64,000 nt of DNA. Source: Rhodospirillaceae bacterium. GTDB taxonomy: Bacteria; Pseudomonadota; Alphaproteobacteria; TMED109. The notes beneath the pieces were generated by a model, which had not been told where the DNA came from, made no database searches, and saw only the letters and a program-made list of their open reading frames with translations. The stretch covers positions 1-64,000 of the forward strand of contig CACEBX010000004.1 in the NCBI GenBank assembly GCA_902557845.1, given 5' to 3'. Position 1 is the first letter of the stretch; each line of letters begins with the position of its first letter. Positions 47,006 through 56,231 of the stretch are shown in pieces. The position numbers and the translations under genes are program-made.

Positions 47006-47350
47006 TTATTTAGTTTTTATTAAATCATTTATTTTTTCTGCTTTAGAAAAAGAAAAGTCTACAAAAAAAGTTAACTTTGGAGAATATTTAGTTTTTATTT
47101 TCTTGGCAACTAACTTAGAAAACAAGCTTGCTTCTTGATTTAAAATAGTCACTATATCTTTTTCTTCTCTTCCCATACAACTTATAAATACTTTTGCATG
47201 TCTTAAGTCTGCAGAAGGTTGTACTTCTGTAATTGTTATAAATTCATTTTCTAACCCTACTATAGAGTTCTTTTTTAAAAGCAAAACTTCAGATAAAACT
47301 GATCTAATATTTTCACCAACTCTTCTAGTTCTATTGCTAAGGATCCTCAT
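47006..47350 (-). CDS. rbfA: ribosome-binding factor A
   Basis: 114 residues, KH-like. VGENIRSVLSEVLLL near 11-25, ITITEVQPSADLRHAKVFIS near 37-56 and TKYSPKLTFFVDFSF near 87-101 are family blocks. Helps mature the 5' end of 16S rRNA and cold adaptation. It follows infB by 8 bases. Confidence 0.94.
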   Translation of the reverse strand: MRILSNRTRRVGENIRSVLSEVLLLKKNSIVGLENEFITITEVQPSADLRHAKVFISCMGREEKDIVTILNQEASLFSKLVAKKIKTKYSPKLTFFVDFSFSKAEKINDLIKTK

Positions 47351-47358
47351 ATTTAAAA

Positions 47359-49845
47359 TTACTTTTCTTCTAATTTTCTAGGTGTACTTTCAATTTCATA
47401 ACTTTCAATAACATCATTAACTTGTATATCATTAAAGTCTTTTATAGAAATCCCACATTCATTTCCTTGAGTAACGTCCTTGGCTTCATCGCTATGCCTT
47501 TTGAGTGTTTCTAAATCACCTGAGTGTATTACAACACTATCTCTAAGTAATCTTATTCTGCTATTTCTTTTAATGGTTCCTTCTGTGACAAAGCAACCTG
47601 CCACCTTTCCTAGCTTTGAAATTTTAAAAACTTTTTTAATCTCAGCTAAACCTAAAAATTTTTCTTTCTCCATAGGTGGCAGCATACCAGAGAGCAAACC
47701 TCTAACTTCATCAAATATTTCATAAATAATAGAATAATACTTAACATTTATATTATGTTGTTTAGCAAGTTTTTTTGCCTGTAAATCAGACCTAACATTA
47801 AAACCTATTATAAACGCTTCATTTGATGCTGCTAGACCCACATCAGTTTCAGTAATACCACCAACTCCAGATAATAGAATCTGAACATCAACTTCGTCAT
47901 TTCCTATGTTTTCCAAGGAGTTAACTATAGCTTCTTTAGAGCCTAAAGCATCTGCTTTTACAATTAAATTTAGTAATTTCTTTTCTCCACTTTTAATATT
48001 TTTTAAAATATTTTCCATAGAATTAGCTCTAGATAAAATTGTAGTTTTTTCCTTATGTTTTAAACCCTGTCTGTACTCGCTAACCTCTCTCGCCCTTGAC
48101 TCATTTTCTACTACAATAATATCATCACCTGCCTGAGGAACATCATTAAGTCCTAATATTTCTGCTGGCTCGGAAGGACATAATTCATTAAGTGTATTAC
48201 CTTTGTCATTAATAATTGCCCTAATTTTCCCCCATTGTGATCCTGCAACTACTATATCACTTTTTCTCAAAGTACCTCTCTGTTGTACTATTGATGCTAC
48301 TACACCTCTGCCTTGCTCTCTTTTTGCTTCTATAATAGTACCTTCTCCTCTTTGTGTATAACTTGCTTTAGTCTCTATAATTTCTGATAAAAGTATAATA
48401 TTTTCTAATAAAATCTCTAAATTAGTTTTTTTTAATGCTGACACCTCTACTACTGGAATATCCCCTCCAAGACTTTCTACCAAAACATCATATTTAAGTA
48501 GTTCATTTTTTATCTTATTAGGGTCAGAACCGTTGCTATCTATTTTATTAATCGCAACAATTATTGGAACATTTGCTGCTTTTGCATGTTTGATAGCTTC
48601 CTCAGTCTGCGGCATTACACCATCATCTGCAGCTACCACTAAAACAACTATGTCAGTGAGCTTAGCTCCTCTTGCTCGCATTGAACTAAATGCAGCGTGT
48701 CCTGGAGTATCTATAAAAGTAACTCTCTTTTTTTCCTTAGTAGTAACCTGATAAGCTCCAATATGTTGAGTAATACCTCCATGCTCTTTAGCAACAACAT
48801 CAGTATTTCTAATAGCATCTAAAAGTGTTGTTTTTCCATGGTCAACGTGACCCATTACAGTCACGATTGGAGGCCTTGAAACAGCATCAGTTTTATCTTC
48901 TTTTGTGATGCTTAAACCTATTTCAATATCAGCTTCTGATACTCTTTTAGTCTTATGGCCAAACTCTAAAACTACTAATTCTGCTGTATCTGCATCTATA
49001 GATTGAGTAGCCGTAGCAGCTATGTCATTTTTTATTAAAACTTTTATAACTTCTGCTACCCTAGCTGCCATTCTATTAGCTAGCTCTTGTACAGTAATTA
49101 CTTCAGGTATTTTAACTTCTCTTACTATTGGTTTATTTGCATTATCAACTACAGTTTTTTCTTCTAAGGATTTTTTTTCTTTTTCCCTAGCCCTTCGTAT
49201 TGAAGCAAGACTCCTTTGTCTTTCTTCATCCTCATAAGCTTGCTGTACAGTTATTTTTCCTGTTTGCCTTCTATTAATTCCTTTTCCTAAAGAAAGCTGC
49301 TTTTTAAGGTCAGCTCTTTGTTTTTTTGAACTACTTTTCTTAGTTGCTTCTTCTTTTTTATTTTCAGTTGTTTCTTTTGGTGATTTTTTTTCAGGAACAT
49401 TATTTGTTTGAAACTTTTTATTAACCCTACTATTTTCTTTTGGTTGCTCTTTAGTTTGCTTTATATCTTGAAACTTTTTATTTCTAAATTCTTCTTCTTG
49501 ACGCGAAGAAATTTTATTTTCCATATCTAACTTATTAGAGTGGGCTGCCTCTTTAATTTTTTCTAATTTTTCTTTATTTAAGTTTTTGTTTTGAGTTTCG
49601 TCTGAGGTTAGGCTTTTAATCCCATCCTGTGATTTATCACTCTTACTTATATCCTCTGATAAATCAGGATGAACTTTTTGCTTTTGAGTTGAACTACTTT
49701 TATTAAAAGTTCTTACTTTCTTAACTTCTACAGCAACAGATTTGACTCTTCCATGACTAAAAGATTGTTTCACAGTCCCCCCGCCTACAGTCTTTCTAAG
49801 TTCTAATTTGCTTTTATTAATAAGTCCTAATTTTTTTTTATCCAT
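47359..49845 (-). CDS. infB: translation initiation factor IF-2
   Basis: 828 residues. A long Lys/Gln/Glu-rich low-complexity N-terminus (about 40-235), IF2-N domain near 245-295, G-domain with GHVDHGKT 332-339, DTPGHAAF and NKID, then EF-Tu-like domain 2, and the C-terminal fMet-tRNA-binding domain. Delivers initiator tRNA to the 30S subunit. It follows nusA by 22 bases; ylxR (DUF448), usual between them, is missing. Confidence 0.97.
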   Translation of the reverse strand: MDKKKLGLINKSKLELRKTVGGGTVKQSFSHGRVKSVAVEVKKVRTFNKSSSTQKQKVHPDLSEDISKSDKSQDGIKSLTSDETQNKNLNKEKLEKIKEAAHSNKLDMENKISSRQEEEFRNKKFQDIKQTKEQPKENSRVNKKFQTNNVPEKKSPKETTENKKEEATKKSSSKKQRADLKKQLSLGKGINRRQTGKITVQQAYEDEERQRSLASIRRAREKEKKSLEEKTVVDNANKPIVREVKIPEVITVQELANRMAARVAEVIKVLIKNDIAATATQSIDADTAELVVLEFGHKTKRVSEADIEIGLSITKEDKTDAVSRPPIVTVMGHVDHGKTTLLDAIRNTDVVAKEHGGITQHIGAYQVTTKEKKRVTFIDTPGHAAFSSMRARGAKLTDIVVLVVAADDGVMPQTEEAIKHAKAANVPIIVAINKIDSNGSDPNKIKNELLKYDVLVESLGGDIPVVEVSALKKTNLEILLENIILLSEIIETKASYTQRGEGTIIEAKREQGRGVVASIVQQRGTLRKSDIVVAGSQWGKIRAIINDKGNTLNELCPSEPAEILGLNDVPQAGDDIIVVENESRAREVSEYRQGLKHKEKTTILSRANSMENILKNIKSGEKKLLNLIVKADALGSKEAIVNSLENIGNDEVDVQILLSGVGGITETDVGLAASNEAFIIGFNVRSDLQAKKLAKQHNINVKYYSIIYEIFDEVRGLLSGMLPPMEKEKFLGLAEIKKVFKISKLGKVAGCFVTEGTIKRNSRIRLLRDSVVIHSGDLETLKRHSDEAKDVTQGNECGISIKDFNDIQVNDVIESYEIESTPRKLEEK

Positions 49846-49867
49846 TAATAATTACCCGCTTTAATAC

Positions 49868-51379
49868 TTAATCTTTGAACCAATCTTCTCTAGCCTTCAT
49901 GATAACTTTATCAGCATCTTCCTTGATTTCAAATTTTCCTTCAAGGATTTCTAATAGCTCATCAGAAGATAAGTCTGCCAAGTCATTTTTTGTTTTAATA
50001 TTATTTTGTCCTAATAATACTATCATTTCTTGGTCAAGCCCCTCTATCTCTTTCATATCATCGCTCACTCCTAATTTTATTCTTTCTTTTTCATATTCCT
50101 CTTCTTTTTCTTCTAAGTAAACGACTGCTCTTTCTTTTAATTCTTTAGCTAAATTTTCATCAAATCCTTCAATTGACTGAAGTTCTTCTAATGGAACAAA
50201 TGCAACTGCCTCAATACTTTTAAAACCTTCAGAAACTAAAAGATGGGCTATAACATCATCTATAACAAGTGCTTCTATTAAGACTTGAGTTTCTTTTTTA
50301 AGGTCCGCTTGTCTTCTTTCAGATTCAGCCCCTTCTGTCAGGATTGTTATTTCCCATTTCGAAACTTGTGAAGCTAGTCTTACATTCTGACCTTTTCTTC
50401 CAATTGCAAGGCTTAGTTGGTCATCTGGCACTATTACTTCAACTTTTTTGTTTTCTTCATCTAATACAACTTTAGCAACCTCTGCAGGAGAAAGTGTATT
50501 AACTATAAATGATGCTGCATCTTCTGACCATGTTATTATATCTATTTTCTCTCCTTGCAACTCATTTACAATTGCCTGCACTCTGCTACCTCTCATACCA
50601 ACACATGCACCTACAGGATCTATTGTTTTATCCTTAGATAAGACTGCAATTTTTGCTCTGCTTCCTGGATCTCTTGCTACAGAAATAATTTCAATAATTC
50701 CGTCATAAATTTCCGGAACTTCTTGTGAAAAAAGTGCGGCCATAAATTCATTACATGTTCTTGATAAAAAAATTTGAGGCCCATTCAAATCTTTTTTAAC
50801 TTGGGTTATATAAGCTCTTACTCTATCTCCTGGCCTAAAAGTTTCTCTTGAGATAGTTTCGTCTTTTCTCAAATATGCTTCTGCTTTACCTAAATCTAAA
50901 AAAACATTTCCATACTCAACTCTTTTTACTACCCCATTAATAATTTGTCCTTGTTTTTCTTGATACTCATTAAATTGCCTTTCTTTATCAGCCTCTTTGA
51001 CTCTTTGAACTATAACTTGCTTGGCAGTCTGAGCAGCTACTCTTCCAAAATCAATAGGTGGAAGAGGGTCAAATATAGTATCTCCTAGCTTAGCATTTGA
51101 ATCATATTCCTTTCCTTGCTCTAAAGATATTTGATTAGATGAATTTTCAATCTCATTAACCACATGCAACACTCTACTAATTTTTATTTCCCCAGTTTTT
51201 TCATCAATAGATGCTTTTACTTCTAAATCCTGTCCGTACTTCTTTTTGGCTACAGATTGTATTGCTTGTTCCATTGCCTCTATAACAATAGTTTGCTCAA
51301 TTGACTTGTCTCTTGCTACTGCTTCAGCAATTTGTAAGAGTTCAGGTCTAACTACAGATAATTCCTCTTTGTCACTCAT
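49868..51379 (-). CDS. nusA: transcription termination/antitermination factor NusA
   Basis: 503 residues. N-terminal RNA polymerase-binding domain, S1 domain near 135-200 (INGVVKRVEYGNVFLDLG), KH1 with DPVGACVGMRGSRVQAIVNEL near 250, KH2 with LAIGRKGQNVRLAS near 326, and two C-terminal acidic HhH repeats typical of proteobacteria. Acts in pausing and rRNA antitermination. rimP, normally just upstream, is absent. Confidence 0.97.
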   Translation of the reverse strand: MSDKEELSVVRPELLQIAEAVARDKSIEQTIVIEAMEQAIQSVAKKKYGQDLEVKASIDEKTGEIKISRVLHVVNEIENSSNQISLEQGKEYDSNAKLGDTIFDPLPPIDFGRVAAQTAKQVIVQRVKEADKERQFNEYQEKQGQIINGVVKRVEYGNVFLDLGKAEAYLRKDETISRETFRPGDRVRAYITQVKKDLNGPQIFLSRTCNEFMAALFSQEVPEIYDGIIEIISVARDPGSRAKIAVLSKDKTIDPVGACVGMRGSRVQAIVNELQGEKIDIITWSEDAASFIVNTLSPAEVAKVVLDEENKKVEVIVPDDQLSLAIGRKGQNVRLASQVSKWEITILTEGAESERRQADLKKETQVLIEALVIDDVIAHLLVSEGFKSIEAVAFVPLEELQSIEGFDENLAKELKERAVVYLEEKEEEYEKERIKLGVSDDMKEIEGLDQEMIVLLGQNNIKTKNDLADLSSDELLEILEGKFEIKEDADKVIMKAREDWFKD

Positions 51380-51533
51380 AAATACCTCTTAAGTTCATAC
51401 TATATATTATAATGTTAAAAGCAAAAAAAAATTATGAGGAAAAATTTCCCTAACAAAAGCAATCCTCATTTGTAGAAATAGTAAAGTTTAGCTAGCTTTA
51501 CACATTATAGATTTTTTTAATTATAGGATATTT
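51380..51533. other. 154-base AT-rich gap between trmB and nusA (rimP position)
   Basis: This is where rimP usually lies in alphaproteobacteria. It holds no ORF of useful size. Two inverted repeats are visible: ATGAGGA/TCCTCAT with a 22-base loop, and GTAAAG/CTTTAC with a 9-base loop. They could form part of the nusA leader. No recognisable rimP remnant is seen. Confidence 0.5.
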
Positions 51534-52262
51534 TTATAATATATCTACTTTTTTTTTTATAACTAAATACATAGGAGGGACTCCTTTTTCTAATGACTTT
51601 TTAGCATATTTAGTTAGGCATAAGAAACTTGGTTTTTTGTAATGGTTTTCGATATTTCTTATGCTAAAAGTTTTTTTTTTTTTGATAAAAAAATCTCTAA
51701 CTTCTAAAAAATAATCTTTAATGTCTGTTCCAAAATAAATTTCGCCATTTTTTTCAAGTTTGTTCAAAAATAAACGTATATTAGTTTTGTTAAAAAGCCT
51801 TCTTTTTTTATGCCTTCTTTTCTTCCATGGATCAGGAAATAGTATAACAATCTTAGAAAAAAAATTATTTGGAATAAGCTCTAATAAAAACCTTACATCT
51901 TTATCGAAAATTTTTACTCTACTATCATCACTCTGATTTAATTTCTCAATTAGGTTAGCAACTCCATTTAAATATGGCTCACAACCTATAAATAATGAAT
52001 CTTTATCATTATCTATCATATATTTTAGATTATCTCCCATTCCAAAACCCACTTCTAGTATTACCTTTCTTCCAAAAAGAAAATCTGATTTTACAAAAAT
52101 TGGTATTTCGCTGATTTTTATATTAAACTTTGGTAGTTTTTCTTGAATAATTTTTTGCTTTGCTTGACTAAGTTTGTGGCAAACTCTTCTACCATAATAA
52201 TTATATATTTTTTTTACTGAATTAATTTTTTTATTTCTTCCACTTTGTCTAATTTTTCCCAA
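51534..52262 (-). CDS. trmB: tRNA (guanine-N7-)-methyltransferase
   Basis: 242 residues from a TTG at 52262, inside the end of metK (49-base overlap). The start is uncertain because no ATG or clear ribosome site is in frame nearby. The conserved part begins at YGRRVCHKL near 24. SAM-binding LEVGFGMGDNLKYM near 70, ILFPDPWKKRRHKKRRL near 140, and FGTDIKDYF near 176. Makes m7G46 in tRNAs. The metK-trmB order is normal. Confidence 0.92.
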   Translation of the reverse strand: MGKIRQSGRNKKINSVKKIYNYYGRRVCHKLSQAKQKIIQEKLPKFNIKISEIPIFVKSDFLFGRKVILEVGFGMGDNLKYMIDNDKDSLFIGCEPYLNGVANLIEKLNQSDDSRVKIFDKDVRFLLELIPNNFFSKIVILFPDPWKKRRHKKRRLFNKTNIRLFLNKLEKNGEIYFGTDIKDYFLEVRDFFIKKKKTFSIRNIENHYKKPSFLCLTKYAKKSLEKGVPPMYLVIKKKVDIL

Positions 52263-53395
52263 GGAAAATATTTTACACCTTCTTCTTCTCTTCCAAAATG
52301 CCCAAAAAAAGATGTTTTCTGATATATAGGTCTTGCTAAATCAAGCATCTTTCTAATCCCAGCAGGTTTTAATTCAAAAACTTTTTTAATAATATCTACT
52401 ATTTCTTTTCTATCAATATCCGATGAATTATGAGTATCTAAAAATATTGATACTGGATCTGCTACTCCAATAACATAAGCTAATTGCAAAGTACACTTTT
52501 TTGCTACCCCTGCAGCAACCAAGTTCTTTGCTATATATCTTGCTGCGTATGCTCCTGACCTATCAACCTTAGATGGATCTTTTCCTGAAAATGCTCCTCC
52601 TCCGTGAGGACAAACACCACCATAAGTATCAACTACTATTTTTCTTCCAGTCAATCCTGCATCTCCGTGTGGTCCTCCAATCTCAAATCTACCCGTAGGG
52701 TTAATAAAAATATTATCTTCTGGGCATTTCCATCCTTCAGGTAAAACTTTTTGAATTATCGGTAATACAGTTTGTTTAATTTCATCATTTTTTAAGTAAC
52801 TTAAATGTTGAATAGAAAGAACAATAGAATGCACTCCTACAGGTTTATTATTTTCATAAATTATAGAAAATTGTGATTTTGCATCTGGCCCCAGGCCTAT
52901 TATTTTAGACTTTAACCTGCTATCTCTTATAGTTTTTAATAGTTCATGACTTAACTGTATTGGTAATGGCATCAATTCTTTAGTTTCATCTGTAGCGTAA
53001 CCGAACATAATCCCTTGGTCACCCGCTCCTTCTTCATTTTTACCTACTGCATCAACCCCCATACTTATATCAGGTGATTGGGAATGTAGATTTATATCAA
53101 CATCAAGACTATTCCAATGAAAAGTATTTTGTTCGTAACCTATAGACTTAACGACATCTCTTGCAATTTGTTCGATTTTATTTTTATTTATACTAGATAA
53201 TTCTCCGTCGCCTCTTACTTCCCCAGCGATAAATACCTTATTAGTAGTAACCATTGTTTCACATGCTACTCTAGCATTTTCTGGAGTTGCACTATGAGCT
53301 AGATAGTAATCCACAATAGCATCAGAAATCTGATCGCAAATTTTATCAGGGTGTCCTTCTGAAACGCTTTCACTGGTAAATATAAATTCTTTCAT
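52214..53395 (-). CDS. metK: S-adenosylmethionine synthetase
   Basis: 393 residues. TSESVSEGHPDKICDQISDA 7-26, GAGDQGIMFGYA near 118-129, and GGPHGDAGLTGRKIVVDTYGG near 251 are the signature blocks. Makes SAM from methionine and ATP. It starts 4 bases after the lnt stop, so no room for a SAM riboswitch of its own. It overlaps trmB. Confidence 0.98.
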   Translation of the reverse strand: MKEFIFTSESVSEGHPDKICDQISDAIVDYYLAHSATPENARVACETMVTTNKVFIAGEVRGDGELSSINKNKIEQIARDVVKSIGYEQNTFHWNSLDVDINLHSQSPDISMGVDAVGKNEEGAGDQGIMFGYATDETKELMPLPIQLSHELLKTIRDSRLKSKIIGLGPDAKSQFSIIYENNKPVGVHSIVLSIQHLSYLKNDEIKQTVLPIIQKVLPEGWKCPEDNIFINPTGRFEIGGPHGDAGLTGRKIVVDTYGGVCPHGGGAFSGKDPSKVDRSGAYAARYIAKNLVAAGVAKKCTLQLAYVIGVADPVSIFLDTHNSSDIDRKEIVDIIKKVFELKPAGIRKMLDLARPIYQKTSFFGHFGREEEGVKYFPWEKLDKVEEIKKLIQ

Positions 53396-53399
53396 ATTA

Positions 53400-54941
53400 T
53401 TAACTTTTTGTTTTAACTTGTTTAAACTTATTATAAAAAAATGAAATACATATTAGTATAAACAATGTCAACATAATTAAATAAAATACTTTTTCTCTGT
53501 AAATACTATACACCGTTTCAATATTTTTAATATTTAATCTATAATCAATTACTCCCTCTTTTTGTAATCCTAATTTTGATATTACAATACCTTTAGGATT
53601 AATAATTCCTGAAATTCCTGTATTTGCTGATCTTATAAGTGTTCTTCCTTCCATAACAGCTCTTATTTTTGAATGTGAAAAATGCTGATAAGGGCCTGAA
53701 GAATTCTTATACCAATCGTCATTAGTAATGTTCACTATTAAATTATAGTTGTTATTTAATGCACTAGTAAGTTTTGGAAATATTACCTCATAGCAAATAA
53801 GCGGCAGTATATTTATTTTCGCAGATAGCTTAAAAACCTTAGGGTTCTCTCCTCTAGAGAAATCAATTTGTCCTGAAGTTAATTTATTTAATTTAAAAAT
53901 TTTCCTAAAAGGAATAAATTCTCCAAATGGAACTAACTTTAATTTATCATGGTACAAAATATTTGTGTTATTCTTTTGTATTAAAAACATTGAGTTGAAG
54001 ATGTTAACTTCATTATCGTTTTTATTTATTCTTAAAGCACCGATAATAATATTTTTTATGTGGGCTAAATCAAAACTATTTTTGTTATTATTTTTATTCA
54101 GCTCGTCAATGCCAAAGTCTATTGCTGTCTCTGGCAATATAATTAAATCAATTTTTTTGTAACCTGGAAGAGTGATTAAAGATAATAGTTTTTTATAATT
54201 GTTAATGAAATGTTTTTTATCCCACTTATCTTCTTGTTTAATATTGGGTTGGACAATTCTTATGGAAATAGTATCTATTTTATTTTCTGATACTTTTAAA
54301 ATATTAGGCAAAACAAAAGTAGCAAATATAAATGGTAATGAGAAAAATATTCCTTTCTTAAAATTAAAAAAAAAGTAATAAAAGGAGACAATTAAACTAT
54401 AAGTAATTAAGCTATAGCCCCATACACCGAAAACAGAAAAAGGAAATAAAGTAATACTACTAAAAGACCATAATGTAGAAATTGGAGTCCATGGGAAACC
54501 CCAAAGTATATTACCTTTCAACCAATCAAATGTTGTAAAGATAAATATGAATAAAATACCGAAACTTATATTTTTAAAACTTCTATTATATTTAAATAAG
54601 ATATAAAATGGCAGTGTCAAAAAAATAGAGAGAAAAACAGAAAGAATGAAAACTGCCAAAGAACCTGCGTAATATCCTCCTGAGTTAGCAGTTTGGAAAG
54701 AGATGGCAATCCAATAAAGTAATCCTAAATGAGTTCCTAAACTGTAAAGTAAGCTATAAAGAAAAATATTTTTTTTTTCTTTTTTAATATTTTTTAAAAA
54801 GTAGATCAGAAAAACATAAGAGAAAATAGTTAAAGGAAAAAAGTGAAAAGGAGCAAAGCCAAAACTTGAAATTACTCCTAATGAAAATATAATAAATCCT
54901 GCATACTTAAAATTTAAAGTAAGTATTTTTTTATTTTTCAA
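53400..54941 (-). CDS. lnt: apolipoprotein N-acyltransferase
   Basis: 513 residues. About six N-terminal membrane helices, then a periplasmic carbon-nitrogen hydrolase domain with the Glu-Lys-Cys triad in ILPETAIDFG, DKLKLVPFGEF and PLICYEVIF. A final membrane helix lies near 482-502. Adds the third acyl chain to lipoproteins, showing a Gram-negative envelope. It overlaps the ybeX-like gene by 11 bases. Confidence 0.95.
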   Translation of the reverse strand: MKNKKILTLNFKYAGFIIFSLGVISSFGFAPFHFFPLTIFSYVFLIYFLKNIKKEKKNIFLYSLLYSLGTHLGLLYWIAISFQTANSGGYYAGSLAVFILSVFLSIFLTLPFYILFKYNRSFKNISFGILFIFIFTTFDWLKGNILWGFPWTPISTLWSFSSITLFPFSVFGVWGYSLITYSLIVSFYYFFFNFKKGIFFSLPFIFATFVLPNILKVSENKIDTISIRIVQPNIKQEDKWDKKHFINNYKKLLSLITLPGYKKIDLIILPETAIDFGIDELNKNNNKNSFDLAHIKNIIIGALRINKNDNEVNIFNSMFLIQKNNTNILYHDKLKLVPFGEFIPFRKIFKLNKLTSGQIDFSRGENPKVFKLSAKINILPLICYEVIFPKLTSALNNNYNLIVNITNDDWYKNSSGPYQHFSHSKIRAVMEGRTLIRSANTGISGIINPKGIVISKLGLQKEGVIDYRLNIKNIETVYSIYREKVFYLIMLTLFILICISFFYNKFKQVKTKS

Positions 54942-55755
54942 TTATATTTTCACCTCTTGATACTAACACCTTATTTATTCTTCTATTATCAGCTTCTAAA
55001 ATTTTAAAATTAAGACCTAGCTTTGGATCAGGAATGACTTCATTAACATTTGGTATCTTTCCACTAATAGTAAATATTAAACCCCCGACTGTATCTACTT
55101 CTTTATAGGCTTCTATTTCAGAAAAACTTAAACCTAAAGCCCTTTCTAAGTCTGAGGTAAGAGCTCTGGCATTCACCAAAAATGCTCCATTATCTAAACT
55201 GGTAACCATTGGCCCCTGCTTGCTATCATGTTCATCTTCTATCTCACCCACTATTTCTTCTACTAGATCTTCTATAGTTACAAGTCCGTCAGTACCCCCT
55301 TGTTCATCTACTATTATAGCTAAATGAGTTCTGGTTGCCCTCATCTGCCCAAGTAAATCATTAACTAGCATAGATGGAGATGCAAACAGAACATTTCTTT
55401 TTATCTTATTAACAGAAAATACCTCATTTTTTTTCCAAAAATTTAGAAGATCTTTTACATGTATCATACCAACTATGTTGTCAAGTTGTTCATTGTAAAC
55501 TGGCATTCTACTATGTGAGGCTTTCAAAAATAACTTTAACGTCTTATCTAAATTAGAGTTTAGCGGAAGTGCTACTATATTTACTCTAGGAACCATAATA
55601 TCTACCACTTGAATGTTTCCTAACTTAAGCAAATTTCCTAACATATTAGTCTGATCATTTGAAAGACTATTATTAACCTTCAACCCTTCAACCAACTCAT
55701 AAGATTTTGGTTGGAATTTAAAATACTTTTTAAAAAAATCTAAAACACTTTTCAT
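54931..55755 (-). CDS. ybeX: CBS-domain/transporter-associated protein (YbeX/CorC type)
   Basis: 274 residues. Two CBS domains (VVDIMVPRVNIVALP near 52-66; VNDLLGQMRATRTHLAIIVDEQGGTDGLVT near 127-156) and a C-terminal CorC_HlyC domain. Linked to Mg2+/Co2+ efflux and ribosome-related physiology. It lies in the conserved miaB-phoH-ybeY-ybeX-lnt order, overlapping ybeY by 4 bases. Confidence 0.93.
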   Translation of the reverse strand: MKSVLDFFKKYFKFQPKSYELVEGLKVNNSLSNDQTNMLGNLLKLGNIQVVDIMVPRVNIVALPLNSNLDKTLKLFLKASHSRMPVYNEQLDNIVGMIHVKDLLNFWKKNEVFSVNKIKRNVLFASPSMLVNDLLGQMRATRTHLAIIVDEQGGTDGLVTIEDLVEEIVGEIEDEHDSKQGPMVTSLDNGAFLVNARALTSDLERALGLSFSEIEAYKEVDTVGGLIFTISGKIPNVNEVIPDPKLGLNFKILEADNRRINKVLVSRGENIIEK

Positions 55756-56231
55756 GCTAATCTTTGATTTTTATAAGGGTTGTCAATACTTAAAATTCTT
55801 AAAATTCTAATCTCTTCAGTTTGCATAATTCTTTCATCACTTTTTTTTTCATGAGTATAGCCTTTAAGATGTAAAATACCGTGCACCAATAAATGTGACA
55901 TATGACTAGAAAATAAAATTTTACCTTGGTATGCCTCTTTTTTTAAGGTCTCATATGCCAATATGATATCGCCCAAATAACACGAACTTTTTTTGTTGTT
56001 TGCAGAGTTTTCTTCATTAGGAAAACTTAAAACATTCGTAGGTTTATTTTTTCCTTTCCATTTATAATTTAATTTTTGAATTTGCTTATTGTTAGAAAGC
56101 ACTATTGAAACGCCTTTTTGTTTAAGATTGCAAACCTTAAGTACTTTCCGAGCCATACAAGTCGACTTCCTTGTCCATCTTGGTTCAAATAAATTAATAA
56201 TAATATTGGAGTTAAAATTTATCAATCCCAT
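55752..56231 (-). CDS. ybeY: endoribonuclease YbeY
   Basis: 159 residues. The zinc site LVHGILHLKGYTHEKKSD near 109-126 fits HGxLHLxGYxH. Acts in 16S rRNA 3' maturation and ribosome quality control. It lies directly between phoH and ybeX with minimal overlap. Confidence 0.95.
   Translation of the reverse strand: MGLINFNSNIIINLFEPRWTRKSTCMARKVLKVCNLKQKGVSIVLSNNKQIQKLNYKWKGKNKPTNVLSFPNEENSANNKKSSCYLGDIILAYETLKKEAYQGKILFSSHMSHLLVHGILHLKGYTHEKKSDERIMQTEEIRILRILSIDNPYKNQRLA

Noticed and set aside
51380-51533. Degenerate rimP remnant before nusA
   Set aside because: The gap is about a third of rimP length and no RimP-like codon stretch could be read in any frame.
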